A stretch of 64,000 bases of DNA from Methylobacterium oryzae. Its GTDB lineage: Bacteria > Pseudomonadota > Alphaproteobacteria > Rhizobiales > Beijerinckiaceae. The position numbers and the translations under genes are program-made. The stretch is from contig NZ_CP090349.1 in the NCBI RefSeq assembly GCF_021398735.1, forward strand, positions 2,365,001 through 2,429,000. Reading direction: 5' to 3'. Positions 53,980-62,364 of this stretch are shown here, piece after piece (position 1 is the first letter of the stretch; each line of letters starts with the position of its first letter). The notes under the pieces are model-generated. The model saw nothing but the letters and a program-made list of their open reading frames with translations, had not been told where the DNA came from and made no database searches.

Positions 53980-54861
53980 ATGCCTGTCACCATTCGTTAT
54001 CGCCGGGCAGCGGCCTTCGCGGCGCCCCTCGTGGCCGTCCTCGGCCTGGGCCTCGGCGGCTGCGACTTCGACCCGACGAGCATCTTCGCCGAGAAGTACA
54101 AGCCCGAGGTCGTGCCGGACGTTCCGGCCGACAAGCTGTACAGCGACGGCCTCGCCAAGCTCGAGGACAGCGACTACGAGGGCGCGGTCAAGAAGTTCGA
54201 CAGCCTGGACAAGCAGTACCAGTACTCCGATTGGTCCCGGAAGGCGCTGCTGATGACGGCATACGCCAATTACGAGGGCCAGAAGTACGACGACGCGATC
54301 AGCGCCTCGAAGCGCTACCTGCAGCGCCATCCGGCCAGCAAGGATGCGGCCTACGCGCAGTACCTGATGGCGATGTCGAACTATAAGCAGATCCCGGACG
54401 TCACCCGCGATCAGGAGCGCTCCGAGAAGGCCCTCGTCGCGCTGCAGGAGCTGGTGCAGAAGTACCCGACCTCCGAATACGCCGCGGACGCGAAGGCGAA
54501 GATCCAGATCACCCGCGATCAGCTCGCCGGCAAGGAGATGGAGATCGGCCGCTTCTACCTCGAGAAGCGCAATTTCCCGGCGGCGATCAACCGCTTCCGC
54601 GACGTGGTCGCCAAGTATCAGACCACCCGGCACGCCGAGGAGGCGCTCGAGCGCCTGACCGAGGCCTACTGGGCGCTCGGCATCACCCAGGAGGCGCAGA
54701 ACGCCGCCGCGGTGCTCGGCCACAACTTCCCGGAGAGCCTCTGGTACAAGGACGCCCACGCGCTGCTGGCGCAGGGCGGTCTCGAGCCCCGCGAGGAGAA
54801 GAGCTCGTTCCTCTCGAAGATCTACCGGACCGTCACGGGCAAGACCGCCTCGGCCCAGTAA
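53980..54861 (+). CDS. bamD: Outer-membrane assembly lipoprotein BamD
   Basis: Lipoprotein of the BAM complex that inserts outer-membrane beta-barrels. The 293-residue product has a lipoprotein signal peptide with lipid-attachment Cys28 (Leu-Gly-Gly-Cys), then about five TPR motifs (Tyr-Ser-Asp-Gly-Leu-Ala-Lys-Leu to the C-terminal half). The ATG at 53980 is chosen for the signal peptide and a GGGAAAGAG ribosome-binding site about 7 nt away. An upstream ATG at 53938 adds 14 residues. It lies between lpxC and recN, as in many alphaproteobacteria. Confidence 0.95.
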   Translation: MPVTIRYRRAAAFAAPLVAVLGLGLGGCDFDPTSIFAEKYKPEVVPDVPADKLYSDGLAKLEDSDYEGAVKKFDSLDKQYQYSDWSRKALLMTAYANYEGQKYDDAISASKRYLQRHPASKDAAYAQYLMAMSNYKQIPDVTRDQERSEKALVALQELVQKYPTSEYAADAKAKIQITRDQLAGKEMEIGRFYLEKRNFPAAINRFRDVVAKYQTTRHAEEALERLTEAYWALGITQEAQNAAAVLGHNFPESLWYKDAHALLAQGGLEPREEKSSFLSKIYRTVTGKTASAQ

Positions 54862-54900
54862 GCCGCCGCGCCCGCGCGGGGACTGCCCACGAAACCTCGA

Positions 54901-54924
54901 GGCCCGGAGCCGCCGCTCCGGGCC
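54901..54924 (+). terminator. Terminator hairpin after bamD
   Basis: A perfect 9-bp stem, GGCCCGGAG with CTCCGGGCC, has a 6-nt loop and is followed by TTGCCC, about 40 bp past the bamD stop. Confidence 0.6.
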
Positions 54925-55044
54925 TTGCCCATTGCGGCGCCCGGCGCGTTGCACCGACCGCGCGGTGCGACGCATTTTTGGGGTGAATCCGCGCCGCGGC
55001 GGCCTTATGTCTGCGGTCCCATCCTGAGGAATCCCCGTCGCCGC

Positions 55045-56718
55045 ATGCTGGCGCAGCTCGCGATCCGCGACATCGTCCTGATCGACAGGCTCGAACTGAA
55101 TTTCCGATCGGGACTCAGCGTCCTGACCGGGGAGACGGGCGCGGGCAAATCGATCCTGCTCGACGCCTTCGCCCTGGCGCTCGGCGGCCGCGGCGACGGC
55201 CGCCTCGTCCGCCACGGCGAGGCGCAGGGCGCGGTCACGGCCGTGTTCGACCTGCCCCTCGACCATCCGGCGCGCCGGATCGCGGCCGAGGCCGAGATCG
55301 ACACCGAGGGCGACCTGATCCTGCGCCGGACCCAGATGGCGGACGGCCGGACCCGCGCCTTCGTCAACGACCAGCCGGTGGGCGTTCAGGTCCTGCGGGC
55401 GATCGGCGCGGCTCTCGTGGAGATCCACGGTCAGCACGATGACCGGGCGCTGGCCGACCCCGCCTCGCACCGGGCGATCCTCGATGCCTTCGGCGGCCTC
55501 CAGACCCAGCTCGCGAAGGTCGCCGCCGCGTCGCGAACCGTGCGGCATGCCCGCACCGAACTCGCCGAGCACCGCGCCCGCGTTGAGGCGGCCCGAAAGG
55601 AATCCGACTTCCTGCGCCACGCCGTGGAGGAGCTCGCCGCACTGGCGCCGCTCGCCGGTGAGGAGGCCCAGCTCGCCGAGCGCCGCACGATCATGCAGCA
55701 ATCCGAGAAGGTCGCGCGCGAGCTCAACGAGGCGCTCGAGGCCGTCGGCGGCCCCCATTCCGGCGTGCCGCACCTCTCGGCCGCCCTGCGCAAGCTGGAG
55801 CGGCGCGCCGCGCAGCTGCCGGCCCTGGTGGACCCGTGCGTGAACGTCCTCGACGCCGCGATGGTCGCCCTCGACGAAGCCCGCGCGGTCCTCGAGGCGG
55901 CGGTGGCCGAGACGGAGTTCGATCCCCGCGACCTGGAGCGCGTCGAGGAGCGGCTCTTCGCCCTGCGCGCCGCCTCGCGCAAGTACGATGTCCCGGCCGA
56001 CGACCTCGCCGCCCTGGCGGAACGCTACGCCGGCGACGTGGCGGCGATCGATGCCGGCGAGGCGGCGCTGGCCGGGCTGGAGCAGGCGCTCGCGACGGCG
56101 GAGGCCGCCTACGCCGAGGCGGCCGAGAAGCTCAGCGCCGGGCGGCGCCGGGCGGCCAAGCAGCTCGACGCGGCCGTGAAGGCCGAGCTGCCGCCGCTCA
56201 AGCTGGAGCGCGCCCGCTTCATCACCGAGATCGCCACGGACCCGGATTCCCGCGACCCGGCCGGCACCGACCGGGTCGAGTTCTGGGCCCAGACCAATCC
56301 CGGGACCAAGCCCGGCCCGATGATGAAGGTCGCCTCGGGCGGCGAGCTGTCGCGCTTCATGCTGGCGCTGAAGGTCGTGCTGGCCGACAAGGGCTCGGCC
56401 CCGACGCTCATCTTCGACGAGATCGATACCGGCGTGGGCGGCGCGGTGGCGGATGCCATCGGGATGCGGCTCGCCCGGCTGGCGGCGACCGTGCAGGTGG
56501 TCGCGGTCACCCACGCGCCCCAGGTCGCCGCGCGGGCGGAGACGCATTTCCTGATCGCCAAGGCCCCCGTGAAAGGGGCCGGCCGCGTCGCCACGCGGGT
56601 CGCGAGCCTGCCGGTCGCCGAGCGCCGCGAGGAGATCGCCCGGATGCTGGCGGGCGCCACCGTCACCGACGAGGCCCGGGCGGCGGCCGCGCGACTCCTC
56701 CAGGGCGCCGACGCGTGA
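55045..56718 (+). CDS. recN: DNA repair protein RecN
   Basis: SMC-like ATPase acting in double-strand break repair. The 557-residue product starts Met-Leu-Ala-Gln-Leu-Ala-Ile-Arg-Asp and has Walker A Gly-Glu-Thr-Gly-Ala-Gly-Lys-Ser (29-36). A central coiled coil spans about 150-370. The C-terminal signature is Ala-Ser-Gly-Gly-Glu-Leu-Ser-Arg near 430, with Walker B Leu-Ile-Phe-Asp-Glu-Ile-Asp-Thr-Gly near 455. The ATG at 55045 is preferred over a 40-codon upstream extension of shadow-like sequence. In many alphaproteobacteria ligA follows recN; it is not here. Confidence 0.94.
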   Translation: MLAQLAIRDIVLIDRLELNFRSGLSVLTGETGAGKSILLDAFALALGGRGDGRLVRHGEAQGAVTAVFDLPLDHPARRIAAEAEIDTEGDLILRRTQMADGRTRAFVNDQPVGVQVLRAIGAALVEIHGQHDDRALADPASHRAILDAFGGLQTQLAKVAAASRTVRHARTELAEHRARVEAARKESDFLRHAVEELAALAPLAGEEAQLAERRTIMQQSEKVARELNEALEAVGGPHSGVPHLSAALRKLERRAAQLPALVDPCVNVLDAAMVALDEARAVLEAAVAETEFDPRDLERVEERLFALRAASRKYDVPADDLAALAERYAGDVAAIDAGEAALAGLEQALATAEAAYAEAAEKLSAGRRRAAKQLDAAVKAELPPLKLERARFITEIATDPDSRDPAGTDRVEFWAQTNPGTKPGPMMKVASGGELSRFMLALKVVLADKGSAPTLIFDEIDTGVGGAVADAIGMRLARLAATVQVVAVTHAPQVAARAETHFLIAKAPVKGAGRVATRVASLPVAERREEIARMLAGATVTDEARAAAARLLQGADA

Positions 56719-56731
56719 ACCGGCGTCAACC

Positions 56732-56764
56732 TTAACCGTTGGTTGAAGGTAATAATTCGTTAAC
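56732..56764 (+). promoter_or_regulatory. CtrA-like sites upstream of a small gene
   Basis: TTAA-N7-TTGA (56732-56746) is one base from the full TTAA-N7-TTAA consensus and is followed by GTTAAC at 56759-56764. They lie 70-100 bp before the ATG at 56834, in a strikingly AT-rich island. Promoter function is inferred. Confidence 0.45.
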
Positions 56765-56833
56765 TATTCATCGTGAGAATGCTGTCATCCCGGTACCGCG
56801 GCAGGGTTGGGCGGTCGAAGGACGGGAGGAGCC

Positions 56834-57034
56834 ATGAAGCCGTCAGTCGTCGACTCCGATGGGTCTCTGCCCGCGGGACAGCCCCTGAAGCGGGCGGTCG
56901 ACACCCGCCAGCTCGGCCTCACGCTCCGCACGGTCTACGAGGGCAGCGTCGACACGCAGCCGATCACCGACACGCATGTCGAGCTGCTCCTGCGCCTGCG
57001 CCAGAAGGAGCGGGAGCTGCGCCGGGCGGTCTGA
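56834..57034 (+). CDS. Small hypothetical protein
   Basis: A 66-residue, probably cytoplasmic protein with no recognised domain. The ATG is preceded by GGGAGGA at about 5 nt, a strong ribosome-binding site. The C-terminal half looks helical (Val-Glu-Leu-Leu-Leu-Arg-Leu-Arg-Gln-Lys-Glu-Arg-Glu-Leu-Arg-Arg). The AT-rich leader with CtrA-like words supports a regulated gene. It converges on the minus-strand gene at 57050, 15 bp away. Confidence 0.65.
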   Translation: MKPSVVDSDGSLPAGQPLKRAVDTRQLGLTLRTVYEGSVDTQPITDTHVELLLRLRQKERELRRAV

Positions 57035-57049
57035 CCCGGGGCGGCGGCC

Positions 57050-57295
57050 TCACCAGCGGCGCGCCCCCGGCCGGCGACGGTACTCGGCCGCACGAATCAG
57101 CGTCAGCACGCGGTCGAGGCTCACCAGCAGCTCCGCCTCCTCGACGCGCGCCGCGGAGGCCGCGTCCGGGTCGGGGCTGAATTTCTGCCGGGCCTGCGCC
57201 AGCGCGAGCGCCCGCTCCACGGCCTCCCGCTCGGCGTGCAGGGCCAGCCAGGCCGGATCGGATTCCGTCGCCGCATCCACCTCGTCGCCGCCCAC
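57050..57295 (-). CDS. Small hypothetical helical protein
   Basis: An 81-residue product from a GTG at 57295, supported by AGAAGGA about 10 nt upstream. The sequence is protein-like: Asp-Pro-Ala-Trp-Leu-Ala-Leu-His-Ala-Glu-Arg-Glu-Ala-Val-Glu, then further amphipathic helices, ending in Arg-Arg-Pro-Gly-Ala-Arg-Arg-Trp. The longer reading frame upstream is shadow-like and antisense to pstS. No domain is recognised. Its codon use and the ribosome-binding site argue for a real gene, but with moderate certainty. Confidence 0.5.
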   Translation of the reverse strand: MGGDEVDAATESDPAWLALHAEREAVERALALAQARQKFSPDPDAASAARVEEAELLVSLDRVLTLIRAAEYRRRPGARRW

Positions 57296-57386
57296 GATCC
57301 GCGCGTCCTTCTGCTGCCGGCTGCCGCTCCTGGCTGAGAGGAACGCGCGAGAGGCCGGAACCGTGCCGCGCCCGGCCGACGCGCGG

Positions 57387-57449
57387 TGTCGTCCCCCGTG
57401 TCGTCCCCCCGTCATCCCCCGTGTCATCCCGGTGTCATCTACTTGTCGT
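57387..57449 (+). promoter_or_regulatory. Array of six Pho-box half-sites before pstS
   Basis: TGTCGT/TGTCAT-type words begin at 57387, 57399, 57410 (CGTCAT), 57422, 57433 and 57444, spaced 12, 11, 12, 11 and 11 bp. The PhoB consensus is CTGTCAT-N4-CTGTCAT, i.e. half-sites 11 bp apart, so the last three fit exactly. The array ends about 125 bp before the pstS start in the otherwise gene-free 57296-57574 stretch. Confidence 0.75.
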
Positions 57450-57574
57450 AACCGCCCGGCCATCGGGCGGCCGGCGCTGGGTCTCTTCGGAAGATCGGCC
57501 GCAGGGCTCTGCCGCGGGCACGGGCCCGCCGGCGGGGCAGCGCAGGCTCTAGCCCGACGGCAACGGAGATTCCT

Positions 57575-58615
57575 TTGAGACCCTTCGCTTACGCGCTCGC
57601 CGTCGGCCTCGCGACGGTTCAGCTGGCGTCCGCGGCGCTCGCCGCCGATATCACCGGCGCCGGCGCCACCTTCCCGTTCCCGGTCTACTCGAAGTGGGCC
57701 GAGGCCTATCGCAAGGAGACCGGCTCGGGCCTCAACTACCAGTCGATCGGCTCCGGCGGCGGCATCAAGCAGATCCAGGCCAAGACGGTCGATTTCGGCG
57801 CCACCGACGCGCCCCTGAAGCCCGAGCAGCTGGCCAAGGACGGCCTCGTCCAGTTCCCGACCGTGATGGGCGGCGTCGTGCCGGTGGTGAACATCCCCGG
57901 GATCGAGCCCGGCAAGCTGAAGCTCACCGGCGACGTGCTGGCCGACATCTACGCCGGCAAGATCGCGAAGTGGAGCGATCCGCGCATCGCCAAGCTCAAT
58001 GACGGGCTGAAGCTGCCCGACGCCAACATCACCCCGGTCTACCGCTCCGACGCGTCGGGCACGACCAACATCTTCACCACCTACCTGTCCCAGGTCTCCG
58101 AGCCCTGGAAGAAGGAGTACGGCGCGGCCACGACGATCTCCTGGCCGGTCGGTCAGGGCGGCAAGGGCAACGAGGGCGTGACCGCCACCGTCAAGCAGGT
58201 TCCGAACGCCATCGGCTACGTCGAGTCGGCCTACGCCAAGCAGAACAAGCTCTCCTACGCCCTGCTGCAGAACAAGGCCGGCCAGTACCCGCAGCCCGAC
58301 GACAAGGCGTTCCAGGCCGCGGCGGCGAGCGCCGACTGGAAGGCGACCCCGGGCTTCGGCATCTCGCTGACCAATCAGCCGGGCGAGGCGGCGTGGCCGA
58401 TCACGGCGGCGACCTTCATCTTGGTCCACAAGGACGCCGCCGATCCGGCCAAGTCCGCCGCCGTGCTCAAGTTCTTCGACTGGGCCTACAAGAACGGCGA
58501 CACGCTCGCCACCGACCTCGACTACGTCCCGCTGCCGGACAACGTCGTCGAACTGATCCACCAGGAGTGGAAGGACGTGAAGGGCAAGGACGGCAAGCCT
58601 GTCCTCAACATGTGA
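57575..58615 (+). CDS. pstS: Phosphate ABC transporter substrate-binding protein PstS
   Basis: Periplasmic phosphate-binding protein of the high-affinity uptake system. The 346-residue product has a signal peptide (about 1-23, ending Ala-Leu-Ala-Ala), and the mature N terminus Asp-Ile-Thr-Gly-Ala-Gly-Ala-Thr-Phe-Pro is typical. Phosphate contacts lie in Ser-Ile-Gly-Ser-Gly-Gly-Gly near 50 and Arg-Ser-Asp-Ala-Ser-Gly-Thr-Thr near 154. The start is the rare codon TTG at 57575, with GGAG about 6 nt upstream and no in-frame ATG nearby. First gene of the pst operon, under the Pho-box array. Confidence 0.96.
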   Translation: MRPFAYALAVGLATVQLASAALAADITGAGATFPFPVYSKWAEAYRKETGSGLNYQSIGSGGGIKQIQAKTVDFGATDAPLKPEQLAKDGLVQFPTVMGGVVPVVNIPGIEPGKLKLTGDVLADIYAGKIAKWSDPRIAKLNDGLKLPDANITPVYRSDASGTTNIFTTYLSQVSEPWKKEYGAATTISWPVGQGGKGNEGVTATVKQVPNAIGYVESAYAKQNKLSYALLQNKAGQYPQPDDKAFQAAAASADWKATPGFGISLTNQPGEAAWPITAATFILVHKDAADPAKSAAVLKFFDWAYKNGDTLATDLDYVPLPDNVVELIHQEWKDVKGKDGKPVLNM

Positions 58616-58700
58616 GCGTGGCGGGGAGGGGGTGAGAACCTCCTCCCTCGCTTCCGGGAACGCACCGCGCTACCACGCCCCCCTTCGCAGAGAACCGCGG

Positions 58701-59678
58701 ATGCCCGCTTTGACCGAATCGATCGCCCTCGGCCGAACCCGTTCCGCGACCGCGCGGAAGGCGCCGAGCCGGAGCCTCGACACGCTGTTCCGGACCTGCT
58801 CGTACGGCGCGGCCCTGCTGGTGCTGCTCGTGCTCGCCGGCATCCTCGGCTCGATCCTGTACGGCGGCTGGCCCGCCTTCCGCGAGTTCGGCTTCGGCTT
58901 CCTGACCTCCAGCGCCTGGAACGTCGGGACCGAGCAGTACGGCGCCCTGGTCGCGGTGATCGGGACTGTCGCCTCCGCCTTCCTGGCCCTGCTGATCGGC
59001 GTGCCCGTCTCGCTGGGCATCGCGGTCTACCTCACCCAGCTCTGTCCGGGCTGGGCCCGCAAGCCGGTCGCCATGACGATCGAGCTGCTCGCGGCCGTGC
59101 CGAGCATCATCTACGGCATGTGGGGCCTGTTCGTGTTCGCGCCGCTCCTGGCGCGCTACGTCCAGATCCCGGTCTCGAACCTCGTGGAGGGCATGCCGAT
59201 CGTCGGCACGCTGTTCTACGCCCGGGTGCCGTCGGGCGTCGGCGTCTTCACCGCCGGGATCATCCTGGCGATCATGATCGTGCCGTTCATCGCCTCGATC
59301 GCCCGCGACATGCTCGACCAGATCCCGACCGTGCTGCGCGAGAGCGCCTACGGGATCGGCTGCACCACCTGGGAGGTCGTGCGCCACGTGCTGGTGCCGC
59401 AGGCGGCCGTCTCGATCATCGGCGCGATCATGCTCGGCCTCGGCCGGGCGCTCGGCGAGACGATGGCGGTGACCTTCGTGGTCGGCAACGCCAACCGGCT
59501 CTCGGCCTCGATCTTCGACCCCAGCTCGACCATCGCGTCGCGCATCGCCAACGAGTTCAACGAGGCGGACGGCCTCCAGCTGAACGCGCTGATGGCTCTG
59601 GGCTGCATCCTGTTCGTGATCACCTTCGTGGTGCTCATCATCGCCCGGCTGCTGACGCGCCGCGTCCAGGCCGCCTGA
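58701..59678 (+). CDS. pstC: Phosphate ABC transporter permease PstC
   Basis: Inner-membrane permease subunit (325 residues, about six core TM helices). The cytoplasmic coupling loop is conserved (Glu-Ser-Ala-Tyr-Gly-Ile-Gly-Cys-Thr near 214, then Gly-Leu-Gly-Arg-Ala-Leu-Gly-Glu-Thr near 250). The ATG at 58701 is used; a frame starting 23 codons earlier is open but gives a poor N terminus. It follows pstS by 85 bp and pairs with PstA. Confidence 0.95.
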   Translation: MPALTESIALGRTRSATARKAPSRSLDTLFRTCSYGAALLVLLVLAGILGSILYGGWPAFREFGFGFLTSSAWNVGTEQYGALVAVIGTVASAFLALLIGVPVSLGIAVYLTQLCPGWARKPVAMTIELLAAVPSIIYGMWGLFVFAPLLARYVQIPVSNLVEGMPIVGTLFYARVPSGVGVFTAGIILAIMIVPFIASIARDMLDQIPTVLRESAYGIGCTTWEVVRHVLVPQAAVSIIGAIMLGLGRALGETMAVTFVVGNANRLSASIFDPSSTIASRIANEFNEADGLQLNALMALGCILFVITFVVLIIARLLTRRVQAA

Positions 59679-59690
59679 GGAGCACGCGCG

Positions 59691-60581
59691 ATGGTTTCCT
59701 CCAGCACGATCGCCGCCACCGCCCAGCGCCGCCCCGGCCGGGTCCGCCAGGGGCGCCGCGTCGCCGACCGGACCCTGCGCGTCGCCTGCACCGGCGCCAC
59801 CGTGGTGGGTGCCCTGGTCCTCGGCTCGATCCTGGTGATGCTGATCGTCCAGGGCGTGCGCGGCTTCACGCCGACCCTGTTCACCAACCCGACCCCGGGC
59901 CCGGGCTCGGAGGGCGGCGGCATCGCCAACGCCATCCTGGGCAGCCTCGTTCTGACCGGGATCGGCATCCTGATCGCGACGCCGGTCGGCGTCATGGCCG
60001 GGACCTTCCTGGCCGAGTACGGGCGCGGCTCGAAGCTGGCCGCCCTGATCCGCTTCCTCAACGACGTCCTGCTCTCGGCGCCGTCGATCCTGATCGGCCT
60101 GTTCGTCTACACGCTGATGGTGCGGCCGATGGGCACCTACTCGGGCTGGGCCGGCGGCGTGGCGCTGGCGATCATCGCCGTGCCGGTGATCGTGCGCACC
60201 ACCGAGGACATGCTGCGCCTCGTGCCCGGCACCCTGCGGGAGGCCGGCGCGGCGCTCGGCGCGCCGCCCTCGACGGTGATCATGAGCGTGACCTGGCGGG
60301 CGGCCTCGGCCGGAATCGTCACCGGCATCATCCTGGCTCTCGCCCGCATCGCCGGCGAGACCGCGCCGCTGCTGTTCACCGCGCTCAACAACAATTCCTG
60401 GTTCTCGGCCAACCTGATGGGCGGCGTCGCGAACCTGCCGGTGATGATCTACCAGTTCGCCCTCTCGCCCTACCCGAACTGGCAGGGCCTGGCCTGGGCG
60501 GGCGCGCTCCTGATCACCACCACCATCCTGGCGCTGTCGATCATCGCGCGCCTCGTGATCAAGCCGCAGGCCTCGCGCTGA
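59691..60581 (+). CDS. pstA: Phosphate ABC transporter permease PstA
   Basis: Second permease subunit (296 residues) with six main TM helices and the Arg-Glu-Ala-Gly-Ala-Ala-Leu-Gly-Ala coupling segment near 185. Ile-Ala-Gly-Glu-Thr-Ala-Pro-Leu near 221 is typical for PstA. The N-terminal 30 residues are Arg-rich and cytoplasmic. It lies 12 bp after pstC and 22 bp before pstB, so it is in one operon. Confidence 0.95.
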   Translation: MVSSSTIAATAQRRPGRVRQGRRVADRTLRVACTGATVVGALVLGSILVMLIVQGVRGFTPTLFTNPTPGPGSEGGGIANAILGSLVLTGIGILIATPVGVMAGTFLAEYGRGSKLAALIRFLNDVLLSAPSILIGLFVYTLMVRPMGTYSGWAGGVALAIIAVPVIVRTTEDMLRLVPGTLREAGAALGAPPSTVIMSVTWRAASAGIVTGIILALARIAGETAPLLFTALNNNSWFSANLMGGVANLPVMIYQFALSPYPNWQGLAWAGALLITTTILALSIIARLVIKPQASR

Positions 60582-60603
60582 GCCCCCTTTCGAGGACACG
60601 ACG

Positions 60604-61419
60604 ATGAACGCCGCCTCCGCGATCCCCACGGTCGAGCTGAACCGCAACCGCGCCGAAGAGGGCGGCCCCGTGCGGATCGCCGTCAAGGACCTGAACTTCT
60701 ACTACGGCAGCTTCCACGGGCTGAAGGACGTCAACCTCAACTTCCACGACCGGCAGGTGACGGCGCTGATCGGCCCCTCCGGCTGCGGCAAGTCCACCCT
60801 GCTGCGCTGCTTCAACCGGATCTACAGCCTCTACCCGGAGCAGCGCGCGGAGGGCGAGATCCTGCTCGACGGCGAGAACATCCTCAGCCCCTCCGTCGAC
60901 CTGAACGAGCTGCGCTCGCGCATCGGCATGGTGTTCCAGAAGCCGACGCCGTTCCCGATGTCGATCTACGACAACGTGGCCTTCGGCCTGCGCCTCTACG
61001 AGAAGCTGCCGAAATCCGAGCTCGACGGCCGGATCGAGGAATCCCTGCGCAAGGCCGCCCTCTGGGACGAGGTGAAGGACAAGCTCCGGCAGCCCGGGAC
61101 CGGCCTGTCGGGCGGCCAGCAGCAGCGCCTGTGCATCGCCCGGACGGTGGCGCAGAAGCCGGAGGTGATCCTGTTCGACGAGCCGACCTCGGCGCTCGAC
61201 CCGATCTCCACCGGCCGCATCGAGGAGCTGATCGAGCAGCTGCGCGACGAGTTCACCATCGTGATCGTCACCCACAACATGCAGCAGGCGGCGCGCATCT
61301 CGCAGTTCACCGCCTTCATGTATCTGGGGCAGCTCGTCGAGTTCGGTCCGACCAACCGGATGTTCATGAACCCGACGGAACGCCGCACGCAGGACTACAT
61401 CACCGGCCGCTTCGGCTAG
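60604..61419 (+). CDS. pstB: Phosphate ABC transporter ATPase PstB
   Basis: ATP-binding subunit energising phosphate import. The 271-residue product has Walker A Gly-Pro-Ser-Gly-Cys-Gly-Lys-Ser-Thr (about 57-65), signature Leu-Ser-Gly-Gly-Gln-Gln-Gln-Arg (about 168-175), Walker B Val-Ile-Leu-Phe-Asp-Glu-Pro near 190 and the switch His in Val-Thr-His-Asn-Met. A GAGG ribosome-binding site lies about 8 nt before the ATG. phoU follows after about 110 bp. Confidence 0.97.
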   Translation: MNAASAIPTVELNRNRAEEGGPVRIAVKDLNFYYGSFHGLKDVNLNFHDRQVTALIGPSGCGKSTLLRCFNRIYSLYPEQRAEGEILLDGENILSPSVDLNELRSRIGMVFQKPTPFPMSIYDNVAFGLRLYEKLPKSELDGRIEESLRKAALWDEVKDKLRQPGTGLSGGQQQRLCIARTVAQKPEVILFDEPTSALDPISTGRIEELIEQLRDEFTIVIVTHNMQQAARISQFTAFMYLGQLVEFGPTNRMFMNPTERRTQDYITGRFG

Positions 61420-61528
61420 TCTGCCGGGCCGCTCCGGTCCCGGGACCGCCGCTCGCGTCTCCGGCGCGCCGGCGGGTCCCGCAAGCCTCCCGGAGGGCCG
61501 TCCCCGGGACCCCATCGAAGGATCCGCC

Positions 61529-62248
61529 ATGCCCGGCCATATCGTCACCTCCTACGACACCGACCTGGAGAACCTGCGTCGCTCGATCTCGGAGATGGGC
61601 GGCGTCGCCGAGAAGATGACCGCGGAGGCGACCGACGCCCTCGTGCGCCGGGACGACACGCTCGCCCAGGCGGTGATCCTCGCCGACAAGCGCCTCGACG
61701 CGCTGCAGCGGGACATCGAGGAGCGCGCCGTGCTGCTGATCGCCCGGCGCCAGCCCCTGGCGATCGACCTGCGCGAGACCATCTCGGCGATCCGCGTCTC
61801 CGGCGATCTGGAGCGGATCGGCGACCTCGCCAAGAACGTCGCCAAGCGCGTGGTGGCGATCTCCGACCAGGCGCCGGCCCAGAAGATCGTGCTCGGCGTG
61901 CGCCACATGAGCGACCTCGCCGAGGGTCAGCTCAAGGACGTGCTCGACGCCTACGGGAGCCGCGACGTCCAGGCGGCCCACGACGTCTGGGAGCGCGACG
62001 GCGAGATCGACGCCCTGTACAATTCCCTGTTCCGCGAGCTCCTGACCTACATGATGGAGGATCCGCGCAACATCTCGTTCTGCACGCATCTCCTGTTCTG
62101 CGCGAAGAACGTCGAGCGCATCGGCGACCACACCACCAACATCGCCGAGACGATCCACTACCTCGCCACGGGCGAGACGCTGGCGGGTGACCGGCCGAAG
62201 AACGACGCGTCGAACTACGCGACCGTGGACGGCGTGCAGGCGCCGTGA
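61529..62248 (+). CDS. phoU: Phosphate signalling regulator PhoU
   Basis: Represses Pho signalling when phosphate is plentiful by linking the Pst transporter to the PhoR kinase. The 239-residue all-helical product has the two repeated metal-binding motifs Glu-Arg-Ile-Gly-Asp-Leu-Ala-Lys-Asn (about 92-100) and Glu-Arg-Ile-Gly-Asp-His-Thr-Thr-Asn (about 195-203). Length is standard. It lies between pstB and phoB. Confidence 0.96.
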   Translation: MPGHIVTSYDTDLENLRRSISEMGGVAEKMTAEATDALVRRDDTLAQAVILADKRLDALQRDIEERAVLLIARRQPLAIDLRETISAIRVSGDLERIGDLAKNVAKRVVAISDQAPAQKIVLGVRHMSDLAEGQLKDVLDAYGSRDVQAAHDVWERDGEIDALYNSLFRELLTYMMEDPRNISFCTHLLFCAKNVERIGDHTTNIAETIHYLATGETLAGDRPKNDASNYATVDGVQAP

Positions 62249-62254
62249 GGCGCC

Positions 62255-62289
62255 GACCCCGGCGCCTTCCTGTGGGCGCGGCCGGGGTC
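62255..62289 (+). terminator. Possible hairpin between phoU and phoB
   Basis: A 9-bp stem, GACCCCGGC (62255-62263) with GCCGGGGTC (62281-62289), encloses a 17-nt loop, 7 bp after phoU. No T-run follows. It may attenuate read-through into phoB or be structural only. Confidence 0.35.
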
Positions 62290-62364
62290 ACTCTCCGTGC
62301 GGGTTGAGGCGGGGCGGCGCCTCCTGCACCATCCGGGGACCGCCCGCAGAACGAGTCTTCGAAC

